A stretch of 64,000 nucleotides of DNA, from assembly GCA_051208045.1 (NCBI GenBank), contig JBPJFY010000001.1, forward strand, positions 124,001-188,000. Reading direction: 5' to 3'. The notes under the pieces are model-generated. The model worked only from the letters and a program-made list of their open reading frames with translations. It was not told where the DNA came from and ran no database searches. The stretch comes from LZORAL124-50-18 sp051208045 (GTDB lineage: Bacteria; Pseudomonadota; Gammaproteobacteria; Pseudomonadales; Oleiphilaceae). Shown one piece after another: positions 42,245 to 50,796 of the stretch (the first letter of the stretch is position 1; the number at the start of each line of letters is the position of its first letter). A program made the translations under genes and the position numbers.

Positions 42245-42835
42245 TTATTCAGCAGGATTCATCCAGCGAATTTGTTCAATGAGGGTCGTGCGGGCTTTCG
42301 CAAAGTCCGCTGGGTTTGGCTCTTCTTTCCCGACACCAAACACCCCGGGATTGCCGATTGCTGCAAGACACTGTCGAATGGCCTCGTCAGCGGCTTGCCA
42401 CTGATCTGCGGACAAACGTCCCTGAATCAAATCGAGGAACAGTTTGCTCTTCACCACGAGGACTTTGGCGGTTTGGTAGTTTTGAATTTCCGCGAGTGCG
42501 ATATCGAGACGTCGCTCGATTTCCACAGCGAAGGCTGCATCCATCGCTTTGGCTGCCGCCGCAGTATCCCGTGCCGCGATTGCGGCCTTCAGCGCGGGCA
42601 GTACCTTTGCTTTGTGCCTGGCTTCGAGGTAAGCCAGTTCAGGTTCCAGACTGGCCATTGCGGCCTGTACCTGTTCGATGTTACCTGCGTCCAGCGCCAC
42701 CAGGAGCGACTTGCGTCCTTCCAGCAGAACTTCCTTGCCTTTTGCACTGTACGAGTAAGCAGCGCTCTGGCCTGCAAACGCCAGGCAGAGCAGAATCACC
42801 GGCCAGAGTTGAAGACGTAAAAAGCTAAGCCACAC
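42245..42835 (-). CDS. Small helical secreted protein of the iron operon
   Basis: 196 residues with a signal peptide (LRLQLWPVILLCLAFAGQSAA). The mature part is mostly helical and Ala/Leu/Lys-rich (KGKEVLLEGRKSLLVALDAGN, ALKAAIAARDTAAAAKAMDAAF) with one cysteine. I do not recognise a family. The repeated helix pairs are faintly like helical periplasmic iron proteins such as EfeO, but no ligand motif supports this. The GTG start at 42835 with GAGGTG upstream is chosen; it overlaps the end of the FAD oxidoreductase gene by 11 bases, making it the last gene of the FTR1 operon. Confidence 0.6.
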   Translation of the reverse strand: MWLSFLRLQLWPVILLCLAFAGQSAAYSYSAKGKEVLLEGRKSLLVALDAGNIEQVQAAMASLEPELAYLEARHKAKVLPALKAAIAARDTAAAAKAMDAAFAVEIERRLDIALAEIQNYQTAKVLVVKSKLFLDLIQGRLSADQWQAADEAIRQCLAAIGNPGVFGVGKEEPNPADFAKARTTLIEQIRWMNPAE

Positions 42836-44267
42836 TTTGCACCTCAATAACGGTTTTCTCGTTTCGATGGTTGTAAATCTCATAGCGTAAATCCTGCTGC
42901 TCAATCACACTTTTCGCCGCCAGCATACCCATTTCCATGGCGGTGTCCGTGAAAATATAACGGAAGGTGCCTTGTCTCCCGCAAATGTGTAAGTTGCGGA
43001 AGGTGTCCAGAAAGTTCAGGTTACTCTGTCGCTCCTTCTCATAACCCATGGTCATCAAAGGGTAGGCGTGAGGGGAGTAGGCAGCGAAGTTTTCACCGGT
43101 ATCGCGTGATGCGTCAATCCCGAGGCGACTGAGGTCCTGCCAGGCTCTTTGATGCAGCGTTTTCTGGGTGGCGTGCCAAGTCCCGTCTCCTTCCTGACAG
43201 GGGATCTCAAGCATGACGGAAGTATAATCCTTCGGCGTCATGTATGGCGACCGGCGCCGAGGTTCCTGCAGACGTGTCGCCATAATCTCCGGGTCAGAAA
43301 GGTATTGCCACGTATGGCGCGAAAGATCGCTGCCGGTGAGTGGCATGTTGAAAAATCGCAAGGCACGAAAACCTAATCGGGATGACCCTCCCAGCATTCG
43401 AACGAGATGAGGCAGCGGAATGCTGCTGATGACTGCATCGGCTTCCAGCGTGCTGGAACGTCCGTCTTGCTCGATCTGTACAGCGCGCACCTGCTTGCCT
43501 TCGGCGATCAATCCCGTGACTGGAGCGTTGAGTAAAATCTCTCCGCCGCGTTGGGTAATGTATTCTGCCAATCGATCGAAGATGACACCAAATCCGAGCT
43601 TCGGATACCGGTAGTGTCGTGCATAGGTCCGTGGCGTTGCGCCCCGTTTGGGTAGCAGTCTTCGGGCCACGTCTCGCAGATCGATCAGGCTGATGCGTTG
43701 GGCCGCCCAGTCACCCGACAAGTGTTGGGGGTCGATACCCCAGAGTTTGCCTGTGTAGCCTTCAAAAAAATGTTGATACAGGGTCGGACCAAACCGGGCC
43801 GTAATCCAGTCTGCAAAACTCATCTGATCGTCCGGGACGGTTTGTCTTGGGGGGCGAATCATCCGCCACGCCAGATCTCTTCCCGCGCCTAGCAGCAGCG
43901 GCCAGGGGGCATTTTTCAGGAGGTTGCTCAAATCCAGCGGATATTCGTAAGTGCGCCCTCGATACCGGATGACAGAAGACCGTTCTGCATGGAGTAAGTC
44001 GTCACCCAGCAGCGATTCAACGAAACTCAGCAGTTCCGGATTCTTGGTGAGAAATCGGTGGCCGCCATAGTCGAAGCGAAATTCGCCTTGCTGGCTCTGG
44101 AAGACCTGGGTCGCCGCCATTCCTCCGACACAGCTTTCTGCTTCCAGAACAGTGACGCGAAAGCCGGCATCGACCAGCTTCCAGGCGGCGGACAGGCCTG
44201 CTGGTCCAGCCCCGAGCACGACGACGTGACGCACTGTGTTTGTGCCGGAGCTACCGGATTCAGGCAT
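42825..44267 (-). CDS. FAD/NAD(P)-dependent oxidoreductase, protoporphyrinogen-oxidase-like
   Basis: 480 residues. The N-terminal dinucleotide fold VVVLGAGPAGLSAAWKLVDAG with ESCVGG defines an amine-oxidase/PPOX-like flavoprotein. Other blocks are FDYGGHRFLTKNPEL, FFEGYTGKLWGIDP, the GGEILLNAPVTGL segment and the FAD-binding C-terminus HICGRQGTFRYIFTDTAMEMG. These resemble UDP-galactopyranose-mutase-like and PPOX-like proteins; the substrate is unknown. The ATG at 44267 follows AGGAG; the longer frame to 44399 has no ribosome site. It overlaps the FTR1 gene by eight bases, so it may donate or accept electrons in the same process. Confidence 0.7.
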   Translation of the reverse strand: MPESGSSGTNTVRHVVVLGAGPAGLSAAWKLVDAGFRVTVLEAESCVGGMAATQVFQSQQGEFRFDYGGHRFLTKNPELLSFVESLLGDDLLHAERSSVIRYRGRTYEYPLDLSNLLKNAPWPLLLGAGRDLAWRMIRPPRQTVPDDQMSFADWITARFGPTLYQHFFEGYTGKLWGIDPQHLSGDWAAQRISLIDLRDVARRLLPKRGATPRTYARHYRYPKLGFGVIFDRLAEYITQRGGEILLNAPVTGLIAEGKQVRAVQIEQDGRSSTLEADAVISSIPLPHLVRMLGGSSRLGFRALRFFNMPLTGSDLSRHTWQYLSDPEIMATRLQEPRRRSPYMTPKDYTSVMLEIPCQEGDGTWHATQKTLHQRAWQDLSRLGIDASRDTGENFAAYSPHAYPLMTMGYEKERQSNLNFLDTFRNLHICGRQGTFRYIFTDTAMEMGMLAAKSVIEQQDLRYEIYNHRNEKTVIEVQSVA

Positions 44268-45078
44268 GGCGATAACTCCTTTTCCAGAGAACGATGAAAA
44301 CGGCGAGGTAGACGGCCCAGGTGCAGAATTGTATGGGGGTTGGGCTGGCATTATAACCGAACAGCGCGCGCAGGAATGTACCAAACAAGCCACGGTCATC
44401 CAGAATATGTGAAATGTTGAATATCTGACTGGTGGCTCCCGGAATGATTTCTGCTGCCTGCAGCATATTGACCGCAGAAGAGAGGAGGCCGGCAGCGATG
44501 ATGATGATCAAGAGGCTTGTGTACTGAAAAAAAGGCTTGAGTGGTATGCGGCGGGTGGACCGGAACAAACCCCACACCAGTACGACCGAGAGCGCCAGAC
44601 CGATGATAGCGCCTGTCAGGCCAGCCTCCAGACTGGTGGCACCGCCATCGCTGATGCTGAGCGCGGAGAAAAACAGCACCGTTTCCATCCCTTCACGCAG
44701 TACCGCGAGGAAGGACAGCATGACGAGCCCGATCAGGTTCCCCGTTGAAACCAGTTGTTCGAGGTTTTTCTGTACGTCGGCAACTTGTTGTGCTGCCTGC
44801 TTCTGCATCCAGATCACCATGTAGGTGAGCACGACTGTGGCGAATAAAAGAATGCCTGCCATGAACAGGTGCTGATAGCGCTCCTGTTCGAACTGGTCGA
44901 TGAGCAGTTGAAAGGCGAAAGCACAGGCAACGGATACCAGCGCACCGAGCAGCACGCCGGTGTAGATGTATTTGTGATACCGCCCCGCGTTCAGTTTGGT
45001 GAGGTAGGTGAGCACAATGCCCACAATCAGAAAGGCCTCAAGCCCCTCTCGAAAGGTAATTAAGAAACTTGCCAGCAT
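44260..45078 (-). CDS. FTR1-family iron permease
   Basis: 272 residues, about seven transmembrane helices. The two iron-binding REGLE-type motifs are present: FLITFREGLEAFLIVGI near the N-terminus and LAVLREGMETVLFF in the fourth helix. This is the permease type found in Ftr1p, EfeU, FetM-like and FtrC systems that move ferric iron after oxidation. The start is placed at 45078 (TAATG overlap with the cytochrome stop, GGAG nine bases upstream), giving the family-like MLASFLITFREG; the ATG at 45093 lacks a ribosome site. None of EfeO, EfeB, P19 or a cupredoxin is nearby; a multiheme cytochrome is. Confidence 0.9.
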   Translation of the reverse strand: MLASFLITFREGLEAFLIVGIVLTYLTKLNAGRYHKYIYTGVLLGALVSVACAFAFQLLIDQFEQERYQHLFMAGILLFATVVLTYMVIWMQKQAAQQVADVQKNLEQLVSTGNLIGLVMLSFLAVLREGMETVLFFSALSISDGGATSLEAGLTGAIIGLALSVVLVWGLFRSTRRIPLKPFFQYTSLLIIIIAAGLLSSAVNMLQAAEIIPGATSQIFNISHILDDRGLFGTFLRALFGYNASPTPIQFCTWAVYLAVFIVLWKRSYRHA

Positions 45079-48005
45079 TACAGCGTGCTCCATGAGGATT
45101 CAATGCGGTTCAGCTCAACCACCGGAGGGTCGGGCAATTGAGGGACTTTTTGTTGGACGGCGTCGGTGACCCATTGCGGGTAGATTCGAAAATTCAATCG
45201 CGTGGACACCGTGATTGGGCCTGCCAGGTTCGCCGGGAGTACAAAGGCTTCCTCGCGGTAACCGTCCGCCGGTATGCGTGTGTCTGACAACAGCTTCGCG
45301 TAGCGCCAGAATATCAGGTTCACGGGCTTGCCCTCTTTGTCTCCGAAGACTTTCATAAACAGGCGCGTATCTGTGGGTAAATGCCCCTGCTCGTTCGGTG
45401 TACCATGCTCAAACACGGTGTTGCCCCCGGCGTCCTTGATCTCGATCTGGAGCCAAAGCTGCCGAAAATCGGCAACGCCGGTGGGCAGAGCATGCCCTGC
45501 GCCGGTGTTGTCTACCCGAACAATAAGCGTGTTATCCTCCAACCGTTGTGAAATGTGCGCCGAGGTTTTCAGCAAAGCAATGCTCATTTCTTCCAGTTTG
45601 GGATTGCGTAAGCCGACCAGATGATGATTCGCCCCGGTGAACTGGTGGGTGACGACATTCGTTTTTGTGCTTCCTCCCTCCGTGCTCTTGCCGGGTATGG
45701 ATTCACCGATGCGTGCGATATCGGCATGCATGTGGCAATCAATGCACGTGCGATGCTTACTTGGGTCATCGGGATTGTTGTAGGACGAGTTCTCCCATTC
45801 CACGTAAGTGCTGACGATCTTCGCCCCGTGCGCCGGGGAGAACTCGTCGTGGCAGCCTTTGCAATAAAGGGGGTCTTTGTAGAATGGCTGGCTGTATGAG
45901 GCCGCGTGCACCTCGGGCCGGGCATTGATCTGGCGGTCGCCAAACCAGCGTGCCAGTGCCAGATTGCTGCTTTCCCCTAAGTATTGCTCCCGGTCTTTCA
46001 GGTTAATGGTATAGCCGCTGTTGCCGCCGGCATCTTCCAGTTTTGTAATGCGGTGGCAGAACAGACAACCCGTACCTTCATCCAGATCATACACGCGGTT
46101 CTCAAAACGCTGCCGCAAGTTCTGGCCGGCCTTTTCAAACATGTGATTGCCTTGACCCCGGAAAGGTAAGCCAACACTGACCCGCTGCGGATTGTGGCAT
46201 CCGACACACCACGTCCGGAATGCTTCGCCTTCCGTCTGTCCGGCGACATCTTCCAGTACGCGATAGTAGGGATTTGATTCCCCCATGAGACGGTGGTTCG
46301 AGTCAGCCCATTGTTCAAACATGTCTTTGTGGCAATCGGCACAGGCGGCCGAACTGATCCATTCTTCCTGGTGGAGTACCGGGCGATCATCATCGAGGCG
46401 CAACCAGGTGGAAACAAAGGGGAGATTTTCCGGCAAGCGCACATAGGCGTGGAGCGCATTCATGCGGGGAACCAGGGCCGGGTCGGGGGCGTCCGGATCA
46501 CTTTGGGGCGCGCCATCGCGATCATCGTGACCCAGGCCGCCCTGTGTGTCCTGAATGATGCGAATATAGTCGCCGACAAAGCCGAGTCCGATCATGGATT
46601 TCAGGTTAGCGTGCCCCGTGATGGCGTTCGCATGGCTGGGCTGCTGGTGCGCGTTCATCAGGAATTTGTTGGTCGCATTAAAGCCGTCCTGGTGGCAGCT
46701 GGCACAGCTCATCCAGAAATCACCGGTCATGGGCAGGTCGGACGATTCCTCCGTATTCCCCAGATGGAACAGGCGCGACCCGGCACGCTGGTTGGGCGTC
46801 AGGCGGTCGAATTCGTCGATGCGTGCGAACTCGGCCTGGGCGACCTGGACGCGAGCAAACGGAGAGTCAAAGCCGGATGTCAACTGCGTGATGTTCAGGC
46901 TTTGCCGGTTCTGAACATAGAGGTGCTCGCCCGTCGCCACGATGCCGGTAGGTTGACGGCCGGGGTAGTCACGCAGCAACTGAACCGCCTGAGCTCCGCC
47001 TTGATCCTGCTTGCCGATGCGCCGGGAACGACGCTTCTTCTTCGTGTCCGTTCGGGATCGGGCGCGATCAAATACCAACAGGTCTTCGCTGCCTGCAAGC
47101 GTGACCACCACCTTATTGCCATCCGGTGAAAACACCGCCTGATGCGGGTTTGACACAATCTGCGTACGGTTTCTTACGTCCTGGAGGTTGATCTGGCGGA
47201 ACAGCTGCTTTCGCCAGCCGGGTACCTCCGTCACGCCTTCGGTGGTGATCCGAAGTACTGACACGGCGGGGAACACCGTGGATTGAAACTGGAACGGGTG
47301 ATCAAAGTTCCACAATACGTGGGGCAGCCAGGCTTCGTCTTCTTCCGGCGATACAGCAATGTTATCCAGCAATCGGGGCAGGCCTTGCGATATAAACTCA
47401 TCTGTATGCTGCTCTTCGACCAGATCGATGACCTGCTGCTGGTTCACCGTGCCCAGTGTGTTCCAGACGCTGATCTGGCCAGTCATTGCATGCGTCATCA
47501 AGAGACGACCGTCCTTAAGCAAAGCCAGACCGCGCGGCGTGGGGAGTGTCGGGTGCTGCTGCCGGATGTCACCGTTCGGGGTGATCGCCCACAGCTGAGC
47601 CGACTCGTTAAGCGTCACCCAGAACCAGCCTCGGGTGGCATCAAACAGCACGCCGTAGGGTCGGTAGGGCAAAGAAATCCGGTGTTTTTCCTTGAGGGTG
47701 AGGCTGTCGAGAAGGACAAGCTGGTGGCCGACGTAATCCGTGGCCGCTAACGTATGGGTGCGTTCGTCGAGCGCGACGGTACGAATGTCCTTGCCAATTT
47801 GGCGGGTGAGGGAGTTGTCGGGCTGATCGGTACTCAGGCGGCTAATGGTACCTGCGTCCGCATTGGCCGCATACAGGACGTCGCCGCCTGTCTCCTGGAT
47901 CAGCGAGCCGGAACTGAGGGCCGCCGCCAGCCAGGGTGTCCACAAGCAAACGCCCAACAGCAATACACGGGCTGTGCTCATTAAGGCGGTTCGAAAAACA
48001 GTCAT
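45078..48005 (-). CDS. Periplasmic hexaheme cytochrome c with beta-propeller domain
   Basis: 975 residues, exported (signal region MTVFRTALMSTARVLLLGVCLWTPWLAAA). Residues about 35-440 are a YVTN-like beta-propeller (ADAGTISRL, AATDYVGHQLVLLDS, FSPDGNKVVVTLAGSEDLLVFD). Then follow six CXXCH heme c sites: CASCH, CADCH, CVGCH, CLFCH, CKGCH and CIDCH. The first sits in a cytochrome-peroxidase-like segment; the last five resemble the cytochrome c554-type multiheme cluster (HKDMFEQWADSNHRLMG). A beta-sandwich-like C-terminus follows (GAGHALPTGVADFRQLWLQIE). It probably acts as an electron conduit or iron reductase/oxidase for the FTR1 permease. The ATG at 48005 overlaps the upstream stop (ATGA); the frame's extra 144 residues were rejected. 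Confidence 0.82.
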   Translation of the reverse strand: MTVFRTALMSTARVLLLGVCLWTPWLAAALSSGSLIQETGGDVLYAANADAGTISRLSTDQPDNSLTRQIGKDIRTVALDERTHTLAATDYVGHQLVLLDSLTLKEKHRISLPYRPYGVLFDATRGWFWVTLNESAQLWAITPNGDIRQQHPTLPTPRGLALLKDGRLLMTHAMTGQISVWNTLGTVNQQQVIDLVEEQHTDEFISQGLPRLLDNIAVSPEEDEAWLPHVLWNFDHPFQFQSTVFPAVSVLRITTEGVTEVPGWRKQLFRQINLQDVRNRTQIVSNPHQAVFSPDGNKVVVTLAGSEDLLVFDRARSRTDTKKKRRSRRIGKQDQGGAQAVQLLRDYPGRQPTGIVATGEHLYVQNRQSLNITQLTSGFDSPFARVQVAQAEFARIDEFDRLTPNQRAGSRLFHLGNTEESSDLPMTGDFWMSCASCHQDGFNATNKFLMNAHQQPSHANAITGHANLKSMIGLGFVGDYIRIIQDTQGGLGHDDRDGAPQSDPDAPDPALVPRMNALHAYVRLPENLPFVSTWLRLDDDRPVLHQEEWISSAACADCHKDMFEQWADSNHRLMGESNPYYRVLEDVAGQTEGEAFRTWCVGCHNPQRVSVGLPFRGQGNHMFEKAGQNLRQRFENRVYDLDEGTGCLFCHRITKLEDAGGNSGYTINLKDREQYLGESSNLALARWFGDRQINARPEVHAASYSQPFYKDPLYCKGCHDEFSPAHGAKIVSTYVEWENSSYNNPDDPSKHRTCIDCHMHADIARIGESIPGKSTEGGSTKTNVVTHQFTGANHHLVGLRNPKLEEMSIALLKTSAHISQRLEDNTLIVRVDNTGAGHALPTGVADFRQLWLQIEIKDAGGNTVFEHGTPNEQGHLPTDTRLFMKVFGDKEGKPVNLIFWRYAKLLSDTRIPADGYREEAFVLPANLAGPITVSTRLNFRIYPQWVTDAVQQKVPQLPDPPVVELNRIESSWSTL

Positions 48006-48511
48006 GATGATTGCCTGAGTCGGTCGAGGCGCAATACGGACCACCGCCAGGCATGTTTCAGCAGGACAGGGGCAAGCACCAGCGAGCTGTAGAGATGAAC
48101 CCAAAGCAGCCATTGACCCCCGGCTTCGCCGCGATTGCCAATGAAAAACAGACCGAAACCACTCAGCGTGACGAGAAGCAACAGGAGGTCCAACAATTGT
48201 CCCGTGCGCTTCAGCGCTCGCTTCTGAGAGGTGCTCAGCAGTTGTCTGTGGCGCAGCCAGAAAGGCATTACCCATAGAATGAATGCCGTCAGACCGAGAA
48301 GTGCGTGCACCGCAAGGCACAGGCGTTGCAGTACCCAGGGAACATCGAACAGTGTCCAGAGTGGCAGTCCCGAAAGCAATAGCAGCCACAGTGTCCATTC
48401 GGCGGCTTTGTTGCGGTAGGCAAGCGCACGCCACCAAAGGGTGACGGTTGCTTTTGTATGTGACAGAGGGGCATCCGTCGGAAGGGGTTCCGTTGCCGAG
48501 TAGTGGCTCAT
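48002..48511 (-). CDS. Small b-type cytochrome-like membrane protein
   Basis: 169 residues with four predicted transmembrane helices (about 36-52, 60-80, 103-121, 132-152). Histidines in the helices (LAVHALLGL, LLWVHLYSSL, VLLKHAW) fit heme b ligation as in cytochrome b561/DUF4405-type proteins. It probably passes electrons between the quinone pool and the periplasmic hexaheme cytochrome, whose ATG overlaps this stop codon. First gene of the overlapping operon; CTGGAGACATT before the ATG is a good ribosome site, and a Fur-like sequence lies 39 bases upstream. Confidence 0.65.
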   Translation of the reverse strand: MSHYSATEPLPTDAPLSHTKATVTLWWRALAYRNKAAEWTLWLLLLSGLPLWTLFDVPWVLQRLCLAVHALLGLTAFILWVMPFWLRHRQLLSTSQKRALKRTGQLLDLLLLLVTLSGFGLFFIGNRGEAGGQWLLWVHLYSSLVLAPVLLKHAWRWSVLRLDRLRQSS

Positions 48512-48549
48512 AATGTCTCCAGAGTGAACTGTCGAATGATACTGTAAAC

Positions 48550-48568
48550 CATTCTTATTTGCATTATA
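48550..48568 (-). promoter_or_regulatory. Candidate Fur box upstream of the cytochrome/FTR1 operon
   Basis: Read on the minus strand, this 19-base window agrees with the Fur consensus (GATAATGATAATCATTATC) at 12 of 19 positions, including ATAATG. Its position just upstream of an iron-permease operon makes it credible, but the match is modest. Confidence 0.4.
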
Positions 48569-48617
48569 AGCGGCGACCCGTCCCTGGTCGCTTGATGCAC
48601 ATCAATGTAGAGGTCGC

Positions 48618-50690
48618 TTATTTGCCTGCCTTCACCTCAACTGCGCCTGCCATGACCATCGCGACTCCGTGCTTGCCTTTACCTTCGGTGATTTGCGGCA
48701 CATGATCCGCGTCCGTATCGGTGCCCTGGCCCGCGATCACGTTTTCACCGGAGTCTCCCAACCACTCTGCACGCTGCATACCTGACTGGGTGTTGGGTCC
48801 GTTCACCACGGTTTTGAACCATTGCGTGTAACGTTGTACCAGGAGTGCCAGCTCCAACGCAGGCGTTTGCTCGCTGCCTTCATTACGCAACTGGAGCATA
48901 GCGGTTCGCAATCCGCCGGAAATCGCTGCTGCCGTGAAGGGCGTGTGTCGGGTGGGTTGGCCTTTTGCTTCGGCCCAGGTACCTACGGCCGGATCAAACA
49001 GCTGTGCGTCCATGGCTGTCCACAGTGCCCTTGCTGCCTCGCGGTATTTGCTGTCTTTGGTGGCCGTGAAAGCGGTTCCCAACGCGCGAACCACGGCGAA
49101 CTGGGTTGCCAGTGGTGTTTCTGTCTTGATCTGCAGAGTGCCATCCTTCGCAATCGTTGCACCTGCGGCGATGAGTCCATTGCTGGTGCTAAATCGATTC
49201 AGAAGCTGGTCTGCCTGCGTTACCAACAGTGCTTTGGCTTCCTGACCCAGTACAGTGTTCAGACCGGTGTCATTGAACTCAGCACTGGCGTAGCCCACGG
49301 GCAGGGCGTCCTGGGCTTTCTGGAAGATTCCCAGCGCGACGATGGCGTATGCGAGGTCGTAGGTGTCAACGGTTTTCCCTGTTTTCCCCTGCCAATCAGT
49401 GACCAGCAGGCCCGATTGAGCGTCTGTGTGCAACTTCTGGATATTTTTGAAGGTCACGCGAGACAACGTATTGGCCAAGGCAAATCCATCGGTACCGATC
49501 TGGTCATTGGCTGGATTCGCATCTTTGTTTACCGCTGCGGTGGCAGAAAACGGGCTGCCATCAAACACCGCCTGAAACGCTGGGTTCTGAGCGGTGTTAC
49601 CGGTTCGCTGGTCTGTGAATGCGAGATATTCCGCCAGTGGCCACAGCAACATCCAATTGTCCCGCAGGGTGGAGCGTGAGTCCAGAACCGTGAGTGTTTC
49701 GGCGTGCTTCACACCGTGCTTTTGAGCTTCTTTGACCGCCACGCGGTGCGGGAACCAAATGGGCTGGCTGGCATCATAATCTGGCGAAAGAGAGGCCCCC
49801 AGCGACGTGCCATTAAAGGCCAGCTTTTCCTGCAGCCACTGCATTTTTTCCAGCGACAGTTCGGTCAGTATCACGCCGTTCATACCGTCGACGGCAGAAA
49901 CGCCTAAGGCATACTCACCGGATTTGTCCATGTCTGCGGCTTGCGCTTCCACTTCTTCATCCCCGTCCACTTTGTGCATTCCGCCAAGAAAGTCCTGGGA
50001 CCACATGACTTCTTTAAGGAGAATGCCCCCAATCGCTGCGGGTTCGAGTTCTCGTGTCATTCCGGACTCTTTCCACCCCAGCGTGGCGTAGTCGCGGTAG
50101 TATGCCGGGATATCGGTTTTGACCGGCTTACCATCACGTTCAAACTGATCATTGTTGACGCTGGACGTGTCCACGGCCTGTTCGAAGTCCGGCAATCCTG
50201 CACGGTAGGGCACACTGATCGGGTAGAGGTTCAAGGGAATCTCTTCAAGCGGGTATTGCACACTGGCTGCCAACTCGGCAAAGCGTTTGCCCAGACCTGC
50301 CAGTTCGCCGCCCCGCTGGCCGTTGCGCAGGCCATTAACGAGGTGTGGCCCCATTCGCGACTGATAGTTCAGTGCATACATGGCTTCTTCGGAGTACTCA
50401 TAGCTTTCAATGCCGGCGGTGTAATCAAACTCGGTGGGTTGGGCGAGTGCATTCGGGTCCAGCACGTCCAGATCCAGGCCCAGGGCTTCGGCCAGCGGCT
50501 CACCGGAGAGTTCAAACTCGGTATAGGCCAGCATGCTGCCGGCGGGGTAGAACAGTTCATCGGTCACATTGACCGAAACATCTGCCTGACCCGTGCCGGC
50601 AATGCTGGCGAACACCAGACCCACGGCGGTGGCCAGGGGCTGTCGGAGAAAGGTAGATTGGGTGCGATGTTGCTGTGTATGATGGGGCAT
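48618..50690 (-). CDS. Large secreted protein of unknown function
   Basis: 690 residues with a signal peptide (QPLATAVGLVFASIAGTGQA). I do not recognise the family. The mature protein looks mainly helical with alternating hydrophobic helices (AKALLVTQADQLLNRF, YREAARALWTAMDAQLF, GGLRTAMLQLRNEG), in the manner of an alpha/alpha-barrel, with acidic stretches and no cysteine in the mature part, so it binds no c-type heme. Tail segments such as GTDTDADHVPQITEG suggest metal binding. The ATG at 50690 has AGAGG eight bases upstream and is preferred over the TTG at 50714. Its position before the FTR1 operon and behind a Fur-like box suggests a role in iron handling. Confidence 0.55.
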   Translation of the reverse strand: MPHHTQQHRTQSTFLRQPLATAVGLVFASIAGTGQADVSVNVTDELFYPAGSMLAYTEFELSGEPLAEALGLDLDVLDPNALAQPTEFDYTAGIESYEYSEEAMYALNYQSRMGPHLVNGLRNGQRGGELAGLGKRFAELAASVQYPLEEIPLNLYPISVPYRAGLPDFEQAVDTSSVNNDQFERDGKPVKTDIPAYYRDYATLGWKESGMTRELEPAAIGGILLKEVMWSQDFLGGMHKVDGDEEVEAQAADMDKSGEYALGVSAVDGMNGVILTELSLEKMQWLQEKLAFNGTSLGASLSPDYDASQPIWFPHRVAVKEAQKHGVKHAETLTVLDSRSTLRDNWMLLWPLAEYLAFTDQRTGNTAQNPAFQAVFDGSPFSATAAVNKDANPANDQIGTDGFALANTLSRVTFKNIQKLHTDAQSGLLVTDWQGKTGKTVDTYDLAYAIVALGIFQKAQDALPVGYASAEFNDTGLNTVLGQEAKALLVTQADQLLNRFSTSNGLIAAGATIAKDGTLQIKTETPLATQFAVVRALGTAFTATKDSKYREAARALWTAMDAQLFDPAVGTWAEAKGQPTRHTPFTAAAISGGLRTAMLQLRNEGSEQTPALELALLVQRYTQWFKTVVNGPNTQSGMQRAEWLGDSGENVIAGQGTDTDADHVPQITEGKGKHGVAMVMAGAVEVKAGK

Positions 50691-50777
50691 ATCCGGCCTC
50701 TTCAAAAGTGACAATAATAGAGAGAAAACGCTGTTTCAAATTTTGAGTGGGCGGGATAATATCATACAAATCTAAAT

Positions 50778-50796
50778 GATAATAGTTATTGTTAAT
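50778..50796. promoter_or_regulatory. Candidate Fur box in a divergent promoter
   Basis: GATAATAGTTATTGTTAAT matches the 19-base Fur consensus at 12 positions (GATAAT exactly). It lies 88 bases upstream of the 690-residue protein gene in an AT-rich gap and overlaps the proposed start of the divergent membrane protein gene. Confidence 0.5.

Noticed and set aside
48006..48437. 144-residue upstream extension of the hexaheme cytochrome frame
   Set aside because: It overlaps the b-type cytochrome gene, lacks a signal peptide, and the ATG at 48005 gives both the signal and the ATGA coupling.
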